From Trogon surrucura (taxonomy: Eukaryota; Chordata; Aves; Trogoniformes; Trogonidae): DNA of 64,000 nucleotides. The stretch covers positions 91,444,122-91,508,121 of the forward strand of contig CM036618.1 in the NCBI GenBank assembly GCA_020746105.1, read 5' to 3'. A program made the position numbers and the translations under genes. The notes beneath the pieces are model-generated. The model did not search any database. It saw nothing but the letters and a program-made list of their open reading frames with translations, and had not been told where the DNA came from. Of the stretch, positions 38,455-49,599 are shown one piece after another; position 1 is the stretch's first letter; each line of letters opens with the position of its first letter.

Positions 38455-41400
38455 GTAAGTATGAAAACACTGAGATGCAGAAATAGGATCCCTTCCTCTG
38501 CCTCCTCCCAGTTGATACCTTCCTCCCCTTTTCAAACCACTGCAAATGCTGAGATCTCTGGCATTCCTTCAGGAAGGGTCGCCTCTGCATCTCCACATGC
38601 ACATCCTACTAGTTCAGAGCCTGAGTAAATCCTTGTTCAGGACTTCAGGAACCAGTTGACTACGAGTAAACGCTGAGTAAGACTGCTTCCTTTCTTTATT
38701 GAGTCCTCTAGGGAATTTATCGTAATCTGCTCTGGCAATTTTTTTTTGATGATGCATTTTTTAAGTAGCTTTTTCATAGTTGGATATGTCATGAGGGAGT
38801 CATCATGTGACATTTTTCCATGGTGCCAAGGTTTTGGTTTTTTTGTCCTGGATGATGTGCCAGTACCGAATAAAATGTGCAGCTTAGATTTGCATGTCAG
38901 TGAGGAGTCCAATTAAAAATGAAATAGACTGAGTAAAAAAGTCAAGGCCAGAAATGCAAGATAGCCACGCATGGCTGGAAATCCAAAGATGAGCACTAAC
39001 ACCCTAGCTTTAAGCTGACGTGGCTCCAATACTACACTGAAGATTCATGAATCTACCTGAAATATTTATAAGAAACTCAAGGTTGATGGTCAAAAAAAGA
39101 CACTCCCACTTCTTACAAATCAGGTCGAAATGAAGGAAAAAGAGATCTCTGGAAGCAATTTCTCATTTTTCTGTTTCTTTCAGGTTTACTTCTCACAGCC
39201 TTGAACAGACAAACAGTAGTCAAGTATAAAGACGCATGCAGCAAATTTTCTAAGTATTCAGACAGGCTGAATAAACAAATGGTTGGAAAGTGGTGTGATT
39301 TTCTACTCTCTATACAGTGCTAGCTCAGATTCAGCAAGGTTTGTTACATTCCATATTGTCTGCACTTACAGGAAGGCTTGGGACAAAGTTTTGGGGCCTT
39401 TTTTTTTTTTTTAATTCCATCATCAGATGAGATCAACCCAAGGATATAATCTGCTTTGGGTTACTTCATGCCTGTGTGTAGCAACCTGAAAACTGAGACA
39501 AATGGAAGGAGCTGTTCTTAGAGGTTTCAAGCACTGGCTGCTGCAAGTAATGGAAATATGGTAACAAAAATACTTCCTGTGTTTCTAGTAAACTGGCAGA
39601 TGCTACTGAGTTACTTTTACAGACATAAGTGTAAGTGTAACGCACCAATAGTAAACACCATTACAAGAAAAAAAAAAAACACACCACAACAAAACATACC
39701 AGACCCCAAATAAAGATCTGTAAATATTGTTGTTATTTAGGAAAAACATTTTGTGTCATTCGGCAGAAAGATTGTTGATTTAAGATTTGGTAGCCATCTT
39801 CTTTAAAATATGTATTCCAGTCCTATCAGTTTGTTTAAGAGGTTCCTCAAAATGAAAAACTTAGCGAAAACAGAATGGTATTTAAAATACTCACCAAGTG
39901 TCAAAATTCACACGAAACATAAGCACCTGGTTCTGGACTAAGCTAGTGCAGGCAAAATTCCTACTGAATTAAGTGGGAGTTTTCTTATTCTAGGCTTTAA
40001 TTACACTGACAGGGCACTTGCTGCCTGTAGTTAATGGGCTGTTTGTAGGCTGTTACCACATTTAAAAATATTAGTCCGGCTGCTTCCCAAATTATCTTCT
40101 AGGATAACAACATATTTATATACGTGTGGGATGGCAAGGAAGGGAGAGAAGGAGTTAATGACATTATACTCTTCAGATGAAAGTATTTTTGTCTGGGAAA
40201 AAAAACCCCACACCACTATTTGTCACAAGCAAATGAATTTTTCCAGCACTGTCATATTATTATCCTACGCAATTTGATCAGTGTTTTAATCACACACGGT
40301 GTGTTGTTTGTTTAGCCAGATGTCAGGTCATCTAATTATATAACAGGAGCACTGGTAAAAACATTGCCATAATTGATGTGAATATTATGAAAAATAGAAC
40401 ATGTGTAACAGTTATATTTGTTACTAGGTTTCCAGATGTTTTTCTGCAAATGCACTAGGTATCTTTCAAAATTGAGGTATCTTTAGAAAAATTATTTCAG
40501 ATTTTATCGTGCTAACCATTCCCACTAGTATTTCTCAGTCTAAAATAAATCACTAAATCTTTACCATGCATAAGAAAAAGGTGTGAACCTGCGTGTCCTG
40601 TATAAGCTACTTCCATCTTTCTCAAATTGCAGGCCCCTAAAAACTTCCCTGTGCAGACACAAACCTATGGACAACGAACATTCTTTTCTTATTTGCCTCT
40701 CATAAGACCCTCAGGAGTGGGCACCAGGGACCCACACGCAGCACGTTCAAAACTTATGCTTTGAAAGTAAGGTAGCAGCTCACTTCTCTTAACCTCCCTG
40801 GGGAAACTGGGCAACAGAAAAAAATCAGACCTTTACAGTCTTGGGGATTTAGTGGTTGCAAGTTTGGTTCACGACTCGTCTAAGTTGTGAACTAGAGAAT
40901 ATTTGTGGGACTGTAGAAGAGTTAATTACATTTTGCATTTAAAATGCAGATTTTGGTGATACTGATGCAGAAGATAAACATAGCTAATCACATTTATGAG
41001 AAGGAGTAAGACTCCTGTGCTTGCAGAGTCTATGGTAGAGCCAGACACGGTCTCAATCCGCAGGGCGCAGGACAGGAACAGCACGCCTGCTGTAACATTA
41101 GGAGATGCAGAAGTGCACACTCTAGTAAATATATAGTATTCTATGTCTTTATGAAGTGACATAGATATCTGTAGGTGATGACTGTATGTAATTTCACATG
41201 AGCATCACGCCACTGATCTTAGTAGTTATTCTCAACTTCCAGTAAAATCAGCTGAGAATCAGTTTCATAGTGTTTAATGTGCAAAGGCCAACATAAGACA
41301 ATATGAAACATTCCTTCATTTCTGGTGGGAATAGGGTCTCAAAAATATATACATGGCAAAGCAAATGGGTAGTTGTTGATTTATAGCACAGGTCTAAGCA

Positions 41401-44400
41401 CACGAAGACCAGAGCTATGCTCAAGTGTATCTATTCTGATGCTTTACTCAGTTATGGGGCATAACATGATGTCTGAGGTTATATTTACTGGGTTTAGCTG
41501 CGTGCTCAATTGCACCATTCTGTAGTGTGCAGTGGGCAGACTGGTCTGTCCTTTGTGAGTACCTGTACAGATGAGACTTTGTCCCATAAACATAGTAAAC
41601 TATTGCTGAAGTTTTCTCTCTGTAACCTCTATTCCAGTCAGTGGTAAGGCATGAATCCAACTTGGAGCCCTGATCTGTTCCAGCTGTTGGCATTAATGCA
41701 ACTTTCATTTTGGAACCAGGAGGTAAATGCAAGACAAGAGACATGTTTGAAGGCATTTTGTCAGTCACTTGTTGTTAGCCAGCAGCATGCCTGCTTAACA
41801 GCAACATGGAGACACAGGGGCAGCTGATAAAGATTTTTATACCTGCAAAATCCCAGAAAGCTGATCAGTGATGCTGTGGTAAGGCTGCAGGCAGAGAGCA
41901 ATGAAACAACCCTGTCCTACAGACCAGAAGGGGTGTCACAAGAGCCAGATCTGCAAGAAAAGGAAGGTCCTATGAACCTGTTGGAAGAGCTTGCCTCTTC
42001 ACTTGTCCAAGGAACTTGTTAAAAAAAAAACAACACAGAAGATCTTCTGATCCTCTAAATACAGCCCATCCAAATTGAAAAATGAAGAAAAACTGAGGCT
42101 ACCTTACAAATGGAATTGTCCCATCATCCAGGTAGGATACTCTGGCCCACAGGTACTTGTGGTCTTTTGCTGCTTTATTAATACGCAGATGAGGAAGTGT
42201 GCGAGGACCTAGAGGAGACAGCTGGCGTGCTAAGTTCTCTCTTCTCTTGTGGTGGGGGGAAGAGGCTCTGTACTAGGCAGTGTTGGGGAAACACAACCTT
42301 CTGTGAGGGCACGCAGAAGAACTGCTTCCTGAGAGAAACTCTGTGTCCCTCTGCAACCTCTTCCTTCCAGCACTGAAAGCCAGACTAGAGCTCTAATTCT
42401 CATTAGCATTGAAAATAAGAATGTGACCAAATTTGGCTTGTCCTGCTGGATTCGCGAAGTGTTTACAAAAGACTTTCATGGAAGGGAAACTTGGGGAGCA
42501 ATTGTTTAGCTTAGTGGCAAGGGTATGAGGAATGTGAGATGCATATGTGATATCTGGATTTGGGACTGAAATCTACACTGTTACCTTTCCTTTATCCTCC
42601 GTGAACTCTAATTTTCAGTAAGTGAAGGTCATGTAAAAGGACTCTTTACCAGCCCACATCCACACCCAGCCAACTTCAGCATTTCCTAATTAGGTTATAT
42701 TCAATCTTTATAATGTGCTTGTAATAGATGTGGTACTGTAGCGTAATCTCAGCTGATATTATTCACTTCCCAGGAATGTACAGCTGAAGCTGCTCTGCAG
42801 GCTCTGACTGAAAACAATGGGTGTGCAGCTGACAAATAAAAGTAGCTATTTTACATGCCCTGGTCTATTTGGATGCCATTGTTTAAGCGATGTCTGCTGA
42901 ACAGGTATTCACGTTAGAAAAACAAGCACAATTACAATTTTCTGATGTGGCAGCTATTTTTGAAACTCATTAAAGCTTGCTAGTACTTTTCCCATGCAAT
43001 GAAAAACTGGAATTGCCTGTTGTAATATTGGCTGGCAGTTATGAATGGTTTCAGCTCACATTTTATAATGAAGAAATGAGCTCACGCTATATAATTGCGG
43101 GCTATCCCCCAGAATATTTTTATTCAGCGTTACTGTCAGACTAAATTAAAACCACCAAAGAGCCTGATTCCTCAAGATGCCAGGTGCTCTCAACTCCCAC
43201 AGTAGTTAATGGAAGAGAAGAGTACTCAGCAGTTTCAGAATTAGTCCCTAAACGCTGATAGTGATGCGCATAATTTTGTATTAAGCAAGACAACATGTTG
43301 CAGAGCTCTCATTGTTCTTTCAGTCTTCTTTTTCATTGTAAAGCAAGCGATTATTGCTAAAAGTAATATTTATGCTATGCTGTATCTGTTTATTACATTT
43401 ATATTAGCTACTGCAATATCTTTTCAAGTGACTTTTGGTTTACTTTTCTGCTTCTAAGCTTAAAACAACCATTAACATCCTTTTGTTAAAAATTAATCGG
43501 TGATGTATTTGAAGCTGCTGGTGGTCATAGACAGTGGCATTCATCAGGCACTAGATATTTGTTTGCACCCTCTCCTGCCAACGGCTGTGGAATTTTTTTC
43601 CTCTTCTCCTGGGGGAATTCTGCAGAGAAAAGCGCTTTGAGCTCAGGGGACCCAGAGAGAGAGGATGCCATAAGAAAGGAAATGTCCTTTGGGGCAATAT
43701 TTGACACCAGCTGAATCACCACTTCACGCCATGCACTCCCCCAGGCAGAACTGGGCAGTCTGGGCAGACTGTGGAGCGAGGGGGCAGGTTGATGCCCACA
43801 CACAAGGTCCTTCCACTTGGCATTTCATAATTCAGTGATAAAAGGCAGACCACGAACGACAAATCTTGTGCAGTGTTTGAATACCAAAAGAAGTTGAAAG
43901 TCAAACATCCATCATTCATATGTACAAGGTCAGGCAAAAGCCTTGCCCAAATTGTGGGTCAATTAGTCCTTCTTTTCTCCCCTGGGCCCAAAGTGTTATC
44001 GCCAGGGAGGATAATGAGTTAAAGCCAAGTAAGGTCCTCTGGAGCTCAGAGGTCATAGAGCAAGAGTCAAAAAAAAATTGGGTTCCAAATATTATAAGTC
44101 TTTCAACACTGTTTTCTAGGTATTCTGTTAAATATCCCACTGGGAGGCTTCTTTTCGTCAAACCTAACCACATTTCTTTGGACTTTCTTCTCTGAGTGAT
44201 TTCAAATATAAAAAGAATTTAGATGAAAAACAGATCTGTATTTTTTCATTGTTTAAAAAATGGTAGTAAATGTTCGCTTCTCAGAAGAGTGATAGTGATT
44301 TTATTTATAGAAATTCCCAAAGTGACAGTTACAGAAATAATCTGTGGCAAACAAGCTGCAGAAGATTTTTCCCTCAGTCAGATCATGTTCTTCCTTTCCA

Positions 44401-44978
44401 ACACTGCATAATAATTTCCATGAAAAGAAGCTGTATTATATAGCCCTGATCATTGTTTCAATTTGGTAAGAGCAAGCAGAGAGGGAAAACTATAAGGTTG
44501 GGGAAAATAGCTGTTTCCAAATAGAATTGTTGTAAAGAAGATGGTTTCACTGTTCTCCAGGGTCAGTGAGAGAAGAAAGCAGACCAATTTGCAGTAAAGG
44601 GAAATGAAGTTGTGTGTCTGTTGAGAAAATACAAAAAAACCCAACAACATGGACAGTGAAAAGGTAAGACTATGGAGCTAACTCAGGAGGCTGTGGAACT
44701 TCCATTAGCGGACGATTTTAGGAACGGAGGGTAAGTGAACATGTGTAGGAATAGCCTGGGTGTGCGGCTGCCCATCCTGCCTACAGTGCTACAGGGATCT
44801 GGGAGTGTGAAGAATGTGAAGGGTAGATGAGGAGATGAACTTGTATGTGCTATATAGCAACCTTTCTTTTTCAGGGACCTCTGAAAGGACTACATCTCCT
44901 CTGGAAAAGAGTATGGGGAGGTCCAAAGGTTATGGAAGGTTTTAGAGGTTAGATGCTTGATGTTACATCAGGGCACAA
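38455..44978. other. Non-coding unique sequence, no gene recognised
   Basis: Short unrecognised frames only. It includes a second strong plus-strand acceptor (CTGTTTCTTTCAG at about 39182), a 63-codon open frame at 41831-42019 discussed under findings, and a motif-rich block at about 42670-43140 that resembles a developmental enhancer. A and T homopolymer tracts occur near 39400, 39668 and 42021. Confidence 0.5.
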
Positions 44979-45030
44979 TGTGGAGGAGATGGCCTTAAAG
45001 TCCCTTCTGACTGTATAGTTCTGTTGCTCT
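44979..45030 (+). mobile_element. Probable old CR1 3' tail, strongly diverged
   Basis: TGTGGAGGAGATGGCCTTAA, a GTCCCTTCTGACT box and TATAGTTCTGT follow the order of the CR1 3' end (GGACTAGATGACC, GGTCCCTTCCAACC, ATTCTGTGAT) with many substitutions. The assignment rests on box order rather than close identity. Confidence 0.5.
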
Positions 45031-46968
45031 ATAAAGTAACTTAATAGAAATGTTTTATGTTTGGATTTGTGTGCATTGGGAATCCATGGGAGTTTGGGAA
45101 TTATTAAAAAAGAGAGAAATATTTAGGCTATTCCTATATAGTATTGCTAAATATTGTTCAGCAGTAGTATTTCAGCATGCAGTCTTCAGGAACACTGGAA
45201 AATAGTATTAGATAGTTTTTAAAAAAGTTTTCAGTAACATTTTTGTGTTTATGGTGGTAGTATGAAGAGTGTTTATATTAAATAGTATAACTTCTTAGCT
45301 TCCAGAGCTTGTATTAATCATGTGTACTTTAAGGGTCATAAAACCTTTGTTAAAGTACATTTTTTAAACAGACAATTTCAAAGCATAACAGAATGCCTAA
45401 CAATCCTCTCTAAACTCATGATCCAGGTCCAGCTAAAACAAATGCAAAAGCACCACAGACTTGAGTCGGGCGTATGTAAATAAAACCAATATTACAACAA
45501 GTAGAAGTTGTCCTGATTCAGCAAAGCACATAAACAGATACTTACATTCTCTAGATATCACAGGGACAAAAGTATTCAAGTATGTAAGTATTCAAACATG
45601 CCATTTAGGAATCTTAAGATAATGCTTTAAACTGAAGTTTTAGTTCCTAATGAGAGGTTTGAAATGACAGGACAGACAGCATAAGTCTGTGATAGGAAGA
45701 GACTAAGTCATGAGGATCTCATCACTCCTTCTTGGTGATCAATCCAAAATCTGCATGTTACTGATAATGCTGATACTTTAATTGCTATGAAATTGAAGAA
45801 GTTCAGAATTGAGGTTCTAAGAACTGTTTTTCTGCCTCCGGCGCCTATGCTTCTGTCTTCCAGGGTTTCCCACAACATGCTAAGCTGGGGGAGGGATTGA
45901 CATTTTTGCTGCAGAGAAACTAAAATTTTTCTCTAAACTGTTACTGTCTCAAAACACTAACTGTATTTATGTGTACACATAACACTTTCTTATTAAGTCT
46001 TTCGCTTCTTCATAAGAGAACAAATGTATCATTATGGCCTATGAGGGTACAGTGCGGGGTAAAGTTCTTGCACCTTGTACTGGGGAATGCAACCTGGCTT
46101 TGACAAGTTCGGGATGACTAACATGGGATTAGAAAAGGTAAGAGCAATGATATAAGAACAGCAGAAACGGCACAGCTACAGATTTGGGCCGCAAAAGCTT
46201 TTAGGACTAAAGAGTAGCAGGTCGTCTCCTGCTGTCTCAGAAGTGATAAAGACAAGGGGAAACTAAAAAGAAAAGCTGGAACAGCTGCCACAGGTCAGAG
46301 GCATGGGAGGTCACAATGCAAAGGAGCACAAGAGGGAAATTGGAGTTAAACCAACTGCAGTGCAGTACAGCGGCACAATGAGGTTTGAAGCCCAGCTCTG
46401 AAAAAGAAGAACCAGCGGAAGTACTCAGAAGAGGCTGGGGTGTGTGACATGACTGGGACAGGCTTTTCAGTGTGCCAGCTTGCTATTACAGCAAATGAAT
46501 CCATGTGTCTGTCTGTTTTGTCCTCAGGAACAGTTCTGTGGGTTTTGTTCAGCTTCAGCACATGAAGCCACACACACCCATGCCCACACACATGTCGTTC
46601 CTGAACTAAAAAGGAGTATGAGCAATGTCATCCCTCAAGTGTTCCTTTTAAAAAGTTTCAAACCACTTAAATTAGGTTCCTAAATGAGAAAGTAGTCTCA
46701 AGAGTAGAATTGGTAGATTAAAGGTACTGTGGAGTGCATCCACGCTGGATAAATAATTGAATAATTGCGAAGTTGGAAATGTATCCAAGGAGGCCAGCAT
46801 TTATTGCAGAATTCTTTTACTTTTGCTTACACAAACTTTATAATAGTTGTTTTCTCTGACTGTCCTTTTGCATAAACTGGGAGCAGCCTCTGGGCTGCTC
46901 TTAAATTTACTTTGGCTTCTGCAATAGCAATTAAGAATTACTGGAACTGTGCAGTCTCTGGCCATGCT
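45031..46968. other. Non-coding unique sequence, no gene recognised
   Basis: No gene or repeat was recognised apart from a short interrupted CA-rich run near 46570-46594. Confidence 0.55.
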
Positions 46969-47110
46969 TTCGGTACCGTCGGAGGCCGGGGCACAGAGCC
47001 ACCCCGCTCCTTTGGGCAGCAGCAGGGCTGCCCCCTCCAACCACCTGCTCCACCGGTGCCTGCTCCCAGCTGGGGGGGCCACATGGGGACACAAGGTGGG
47101 ACCGTTTGCA
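46969..47110. other. Small GC-rich, CpG-containing pocket
   Basis: About 140 bases of high GC with several CpG dinucleotides (around 46970-46990, 47010, 47050, 47103), flanked by AT-rich DNA and located 1 kb upstream of the main CpG island. It may be a satellite regulatory element of that island, or just a local composition peak. Overlapping frames on both strands reflect composition. Confidence 0.4.
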
Positions 47111-47185
47111 CAAGTCCTTACGCCATGGGAGCAAGCACTTTCACCTTCAGCTCTTAAACTGGAATATGGAGGGCTTGGCGTTTTT

Positions 47186-47203
47186 GGTTGGTTGGTTGTG
47201 GGG
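47186..47203 (+). other. Candidate two-tetrad G-quadruplex
   Basis: Four G tracts (GG, GG, GG, GGGG) are separated by TT, TT and TTGT loops. The sequence resembles two-tetrad quadruplex formers, but stability is uncertain. It lies about 0.9 kb upstream of the CpG island. Confidence 0.4.
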
Positions 47204-48056
47204 TGTTGTTTTGGGTTTTTTTAAATCATGCTGTGTAAATCGACTGGCTAAAAGGATTTGCATAGAATTGAAAATTCTGCAGCAGTGGAAATTTCAGGTG
47301 GAAGGGCAGTATTTTCTGCCTAAGTTTTACTTCATATAGTAGAATCGGGATATAAACTGCTTTGTATGACCTCATGGCTCCTGCCCAGAGACAGCATGCT
47401 GCCTATGTAAGGACACAGCCATTCATGGGCATGCTGAATATTACAGACTTGACACCTTGAAATGAAAACCTTCTCTGAATTTGGGCAGTGCATTTCCAGA
47501 AAAGAAAATCCAATTGCCCTGTGGTAAAGTGCTTTAGCATTAAAGTGCTCCAATGCTAACAATGCAAAGAGAGTAAACGGGGAAAATTCTCTCACCCAGA
47601 TGTGGGTATGCAAACATATTTTAAACTAAGTATACACTTATATACAATGCATCCACTGTTTACACATATTTAAAATTGCCATATGTAATGAAGATTATGC
47701 AAATATTTATAAAATTACCTTAGTCTGGGTAGAGTATGTACCACACTTCATATTTCAACAAATGCACACGCGGTGTGTGCATGGCAGTGCCAAACGTAAC
47801 ATTTTGAAAAATGACCCTTCGGTAAAACTGTCAGATACAGAGTGCTGAGCTGAGGTACTCGCCAACAGAAATCCCTGGGAGGATGTCACTGGGAAAAGTT
47901 AAACGATACCGGGGTCTCTATCTGGATTAACCAAGGAACTTGTAAAAAAAAAATTAACATCAACTCAGTATTTATGGGCTTTCTAGTCAGTAATCTGCTG
48001 GACTGCCAACAGCTATTTTGAGCCCTTTCCCGTTCTGGGCAAGGCAGTTTCACTTG

Positions 48057-48063
48057 TATAAAA
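48057..48063 (+). promoter_or_regulatory. TATA-like box (TATAAAA)
   Basis: TATAAAA lies about 50 bases upstream of the first CpG-rich core. If used, it would place a start near 48090. CpG-island promoters are usually TATA-less, so its relevance is doubtful. Confidence 0.25.
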
Positions 48064-48555
48064 CAGATGGGCAGGTGCCTTTAAATCTGTCATTAAAGGG
48101 CTCTTGGTTGACTGCGGCGGGTCCCGCGGAGGAGATGCTGGATGCTCCGCGCCCTGCGCAGCACCTCAGCGCCGCTGCCTGGCTCCGGCCCCGCCGCTGG
48201 GCGGGAGGAGCCGCCCCTGCGCCTCGCCAGCTCTCGCAGTATTTGCCGTTTACCTGCAAATCGCAGACTATCGAAGCATGAAAGCCTGAGCGTTCCTGAA
48301 AAACGCGTAAATAATGGAGGAAAAGGTAAAATGAATGAGTGAGGCGGGCGGTGCTGTGAAGAGCGGGGCTGAAAGCCTCACCCTTGGCGGATCGGGGTGT
48401 CGAAGAGGTGAGGTGGAAAGGGTTTGGGTGAAAAATCACCGGCTTTTAAGCATCTCTCCGAGCTGGCTGTGCTCGGGGAAAAGGGAGGTGGGGGTGCTGC
48501 CCACCCAAGGAGTCTGGCGGGACACTGCCAGGGTAGGGGGTGGCCTTTCAGTGCT

Positions 48556-48600
48556 CAAGAAAAAAAATCCCAACAAAAAAAGAGGAGAGGAGAGGGGGGA
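48556..48600 (+). repeat. Purine-rich tract upstream of the island core
   Basis: A mostly A/G stretch with two A runs followed by GAGGAGAGGAGAGGGGGGA. Such purine-pyrimidine tracts near promoters can form triplex DNA; here only the composition is observed. Confidence 0.6.
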
Positions 48601-48639
48601 AATTCCCCTTTTCTTGTGTTGCGGTTGCTTGTCGCCTCC

Positions 48640-48898
48640 CGGGCGGCGCTCCGCGGTGCCGGGATTTCCCTGCAGCCCGCCCTCCCCGCCGGCAGCGCCG
48701 CCTCCCGCCCCGCGGCTCCCGCTCGCCGCCCGCGGCCCCGCGCCGCGCCCCCGGCACTCGGGCAGCCGCCGCCGCCCGCTGACGGGCGCTCACAGGTGCC
48801 GCGCTCGCCCCGAGTGGCAGAGAGGGGGGCGGCCCCGCTGCTCTCCCGGCTCTGCACCGCCGGGAGGGAGGAGCGGCGAAGGAGCAGCCGGCAGCGCC
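48640..48898 (+). other. Probable non-coding first exon, ending at a consensus donor
   Basis: A strong donor, GCC then GTAAGTCG, begins at 48899 inside the CpG-island core. From 48338 to 48898 the plus strand contains no ATG, about 560 bases, which fits a 5' UTR exon with the start codon in a later exon. The 5' edge given here is only the start of the densest CpG core; the transcription start is not visible. The downstream exons must lie beyond 64000, or be too short to recognise by eye. An alternative weaker donor (GAG then GTGAGG) lies at 48408. No protein or gene name can be proposed. Confidence 0.5.
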
Positions 48899-49359
48899 GT
48901 AAGTCGAGGAGCGCGGAGTGGGGCGGGCCGGGCTGGGCGGCCGGGGCCGGCGAGAGCCCCAGCACCGACCCGTTTTCCACTGCGGGAGTGGCGGCGGGGC
49001 CGCGCCGCGCCCGCTCGGGGGGCAGGGAGGGAGGCCGGGAGGGAAGGGGGAGGCATTTCGGGATGGCCGGGGAGGGTATCCATTAATCCTCGTGTTTGGC
49101 TGCTTGGGGGATTTATGTCGGAGCAATCGCATTGCTAAGACCTTCTCGGGGTGTTTCCACATCACTGAAATTCCGAGCTGAAAGTCGCCCTTATAATCGG
49201 TTTAAATTTTCTTCCCATATTTTGACATACCTGATTTTATACCCTTGTCTGGGAGGTAGAAAGCATACCTACATCGCCCCGGGCATTTTTTTTTTTGGTA
49301 CGAGATGCCCCCTTTTGCTGCGCCTTTCTGCGTGGGTTTAAAAATAACCGTGCGCTTGA

Positions 49360-49480
49360 ATGCGCCGCCGCTGGGTGCCCGGCTGGGACCGGGGCTCGAA
49401 CTGGGGCCGGGGCCGGGGGCGAACGCGGGACCGGGAGGAAGGCATCGGCCCGACGCGGTGCCGGTGGTCGAACAAAGAGT
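49360..49480. other. Secondary CpG-rich patch downstream of the main island
   Basis: A second GC-rich patch (GGACCGGGG, GGGGCCGGGGCCGGGGGCG region) lies about 300 bases past the main island, after an AT-rich gap containing a T run near 49290. It includes several G tracts. It is probably the island shore. The ATG-initiated frame at 49305-49598 has a proline/glycine-rich, composition-driven N terminus and no recognised domain. Confidence 0.5.
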
Positions 49481-49599
49481 TCGAGTCGAGAAGATGTATA
49501 AGAATTTGTCTTGGGTGGCTGATGAAGAAATGCGGGCAGTCGATTCATATGAGGGACTTGATTTATTTTCGGTTGAAATTAAAAAGACACCAGAATAGA

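Larger units (their letters stand above)
48105..49070 (+). promoter_or_regulatory. CpG island, probable gene promoter
   Basis: Composition changes abruptly from AT-rich to very GC-rich near 48108 and back again near 49080. There are two cores: about 48108-48240, and a stronger one at about 48635-49050. By eye, 48661-48720 has about 8 CpG and 48721-48780 about 13, far above the surrounding sequence, where 60-base lines usually contain none or one. Sp1-type boxes occur at 48199-48205 (GGGCGGG), 48211-48217 (CCGCCCC) and 48921-48927 (GGGCGGG). A consensus donor at 48899 sets the likely direction as plus. The long frames here (267, 220, 205 and 141 codons on both strands) are best explained by lack of stop codons in GC-rich DNA. 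The gene it serves is not identifiable from this window. Confidence 0.85.

Noticed and set aside
42006-47955. Shared CCAAGGAACTTGT followed by A runs at about 42007 and 47932, as a possible common retrotransposon 3' end
   Set aside because: Only about 13 bases match before the A runs and nothing upstream aligns. Many such 13-base coincidences are expected in 64 kb.
48335-49181. Long overlapping frames on both strands (267, 220, 205, 141 codons) as protein-coding genes
   Set aside because: They sit in the CpG island, overlap each other on both strands, are rich in R, P, G and A, several lack an ATG start, and the plus-strand ones run through the donor at 48899. Low stop-codon frequency in GC-rich DNA explains them.
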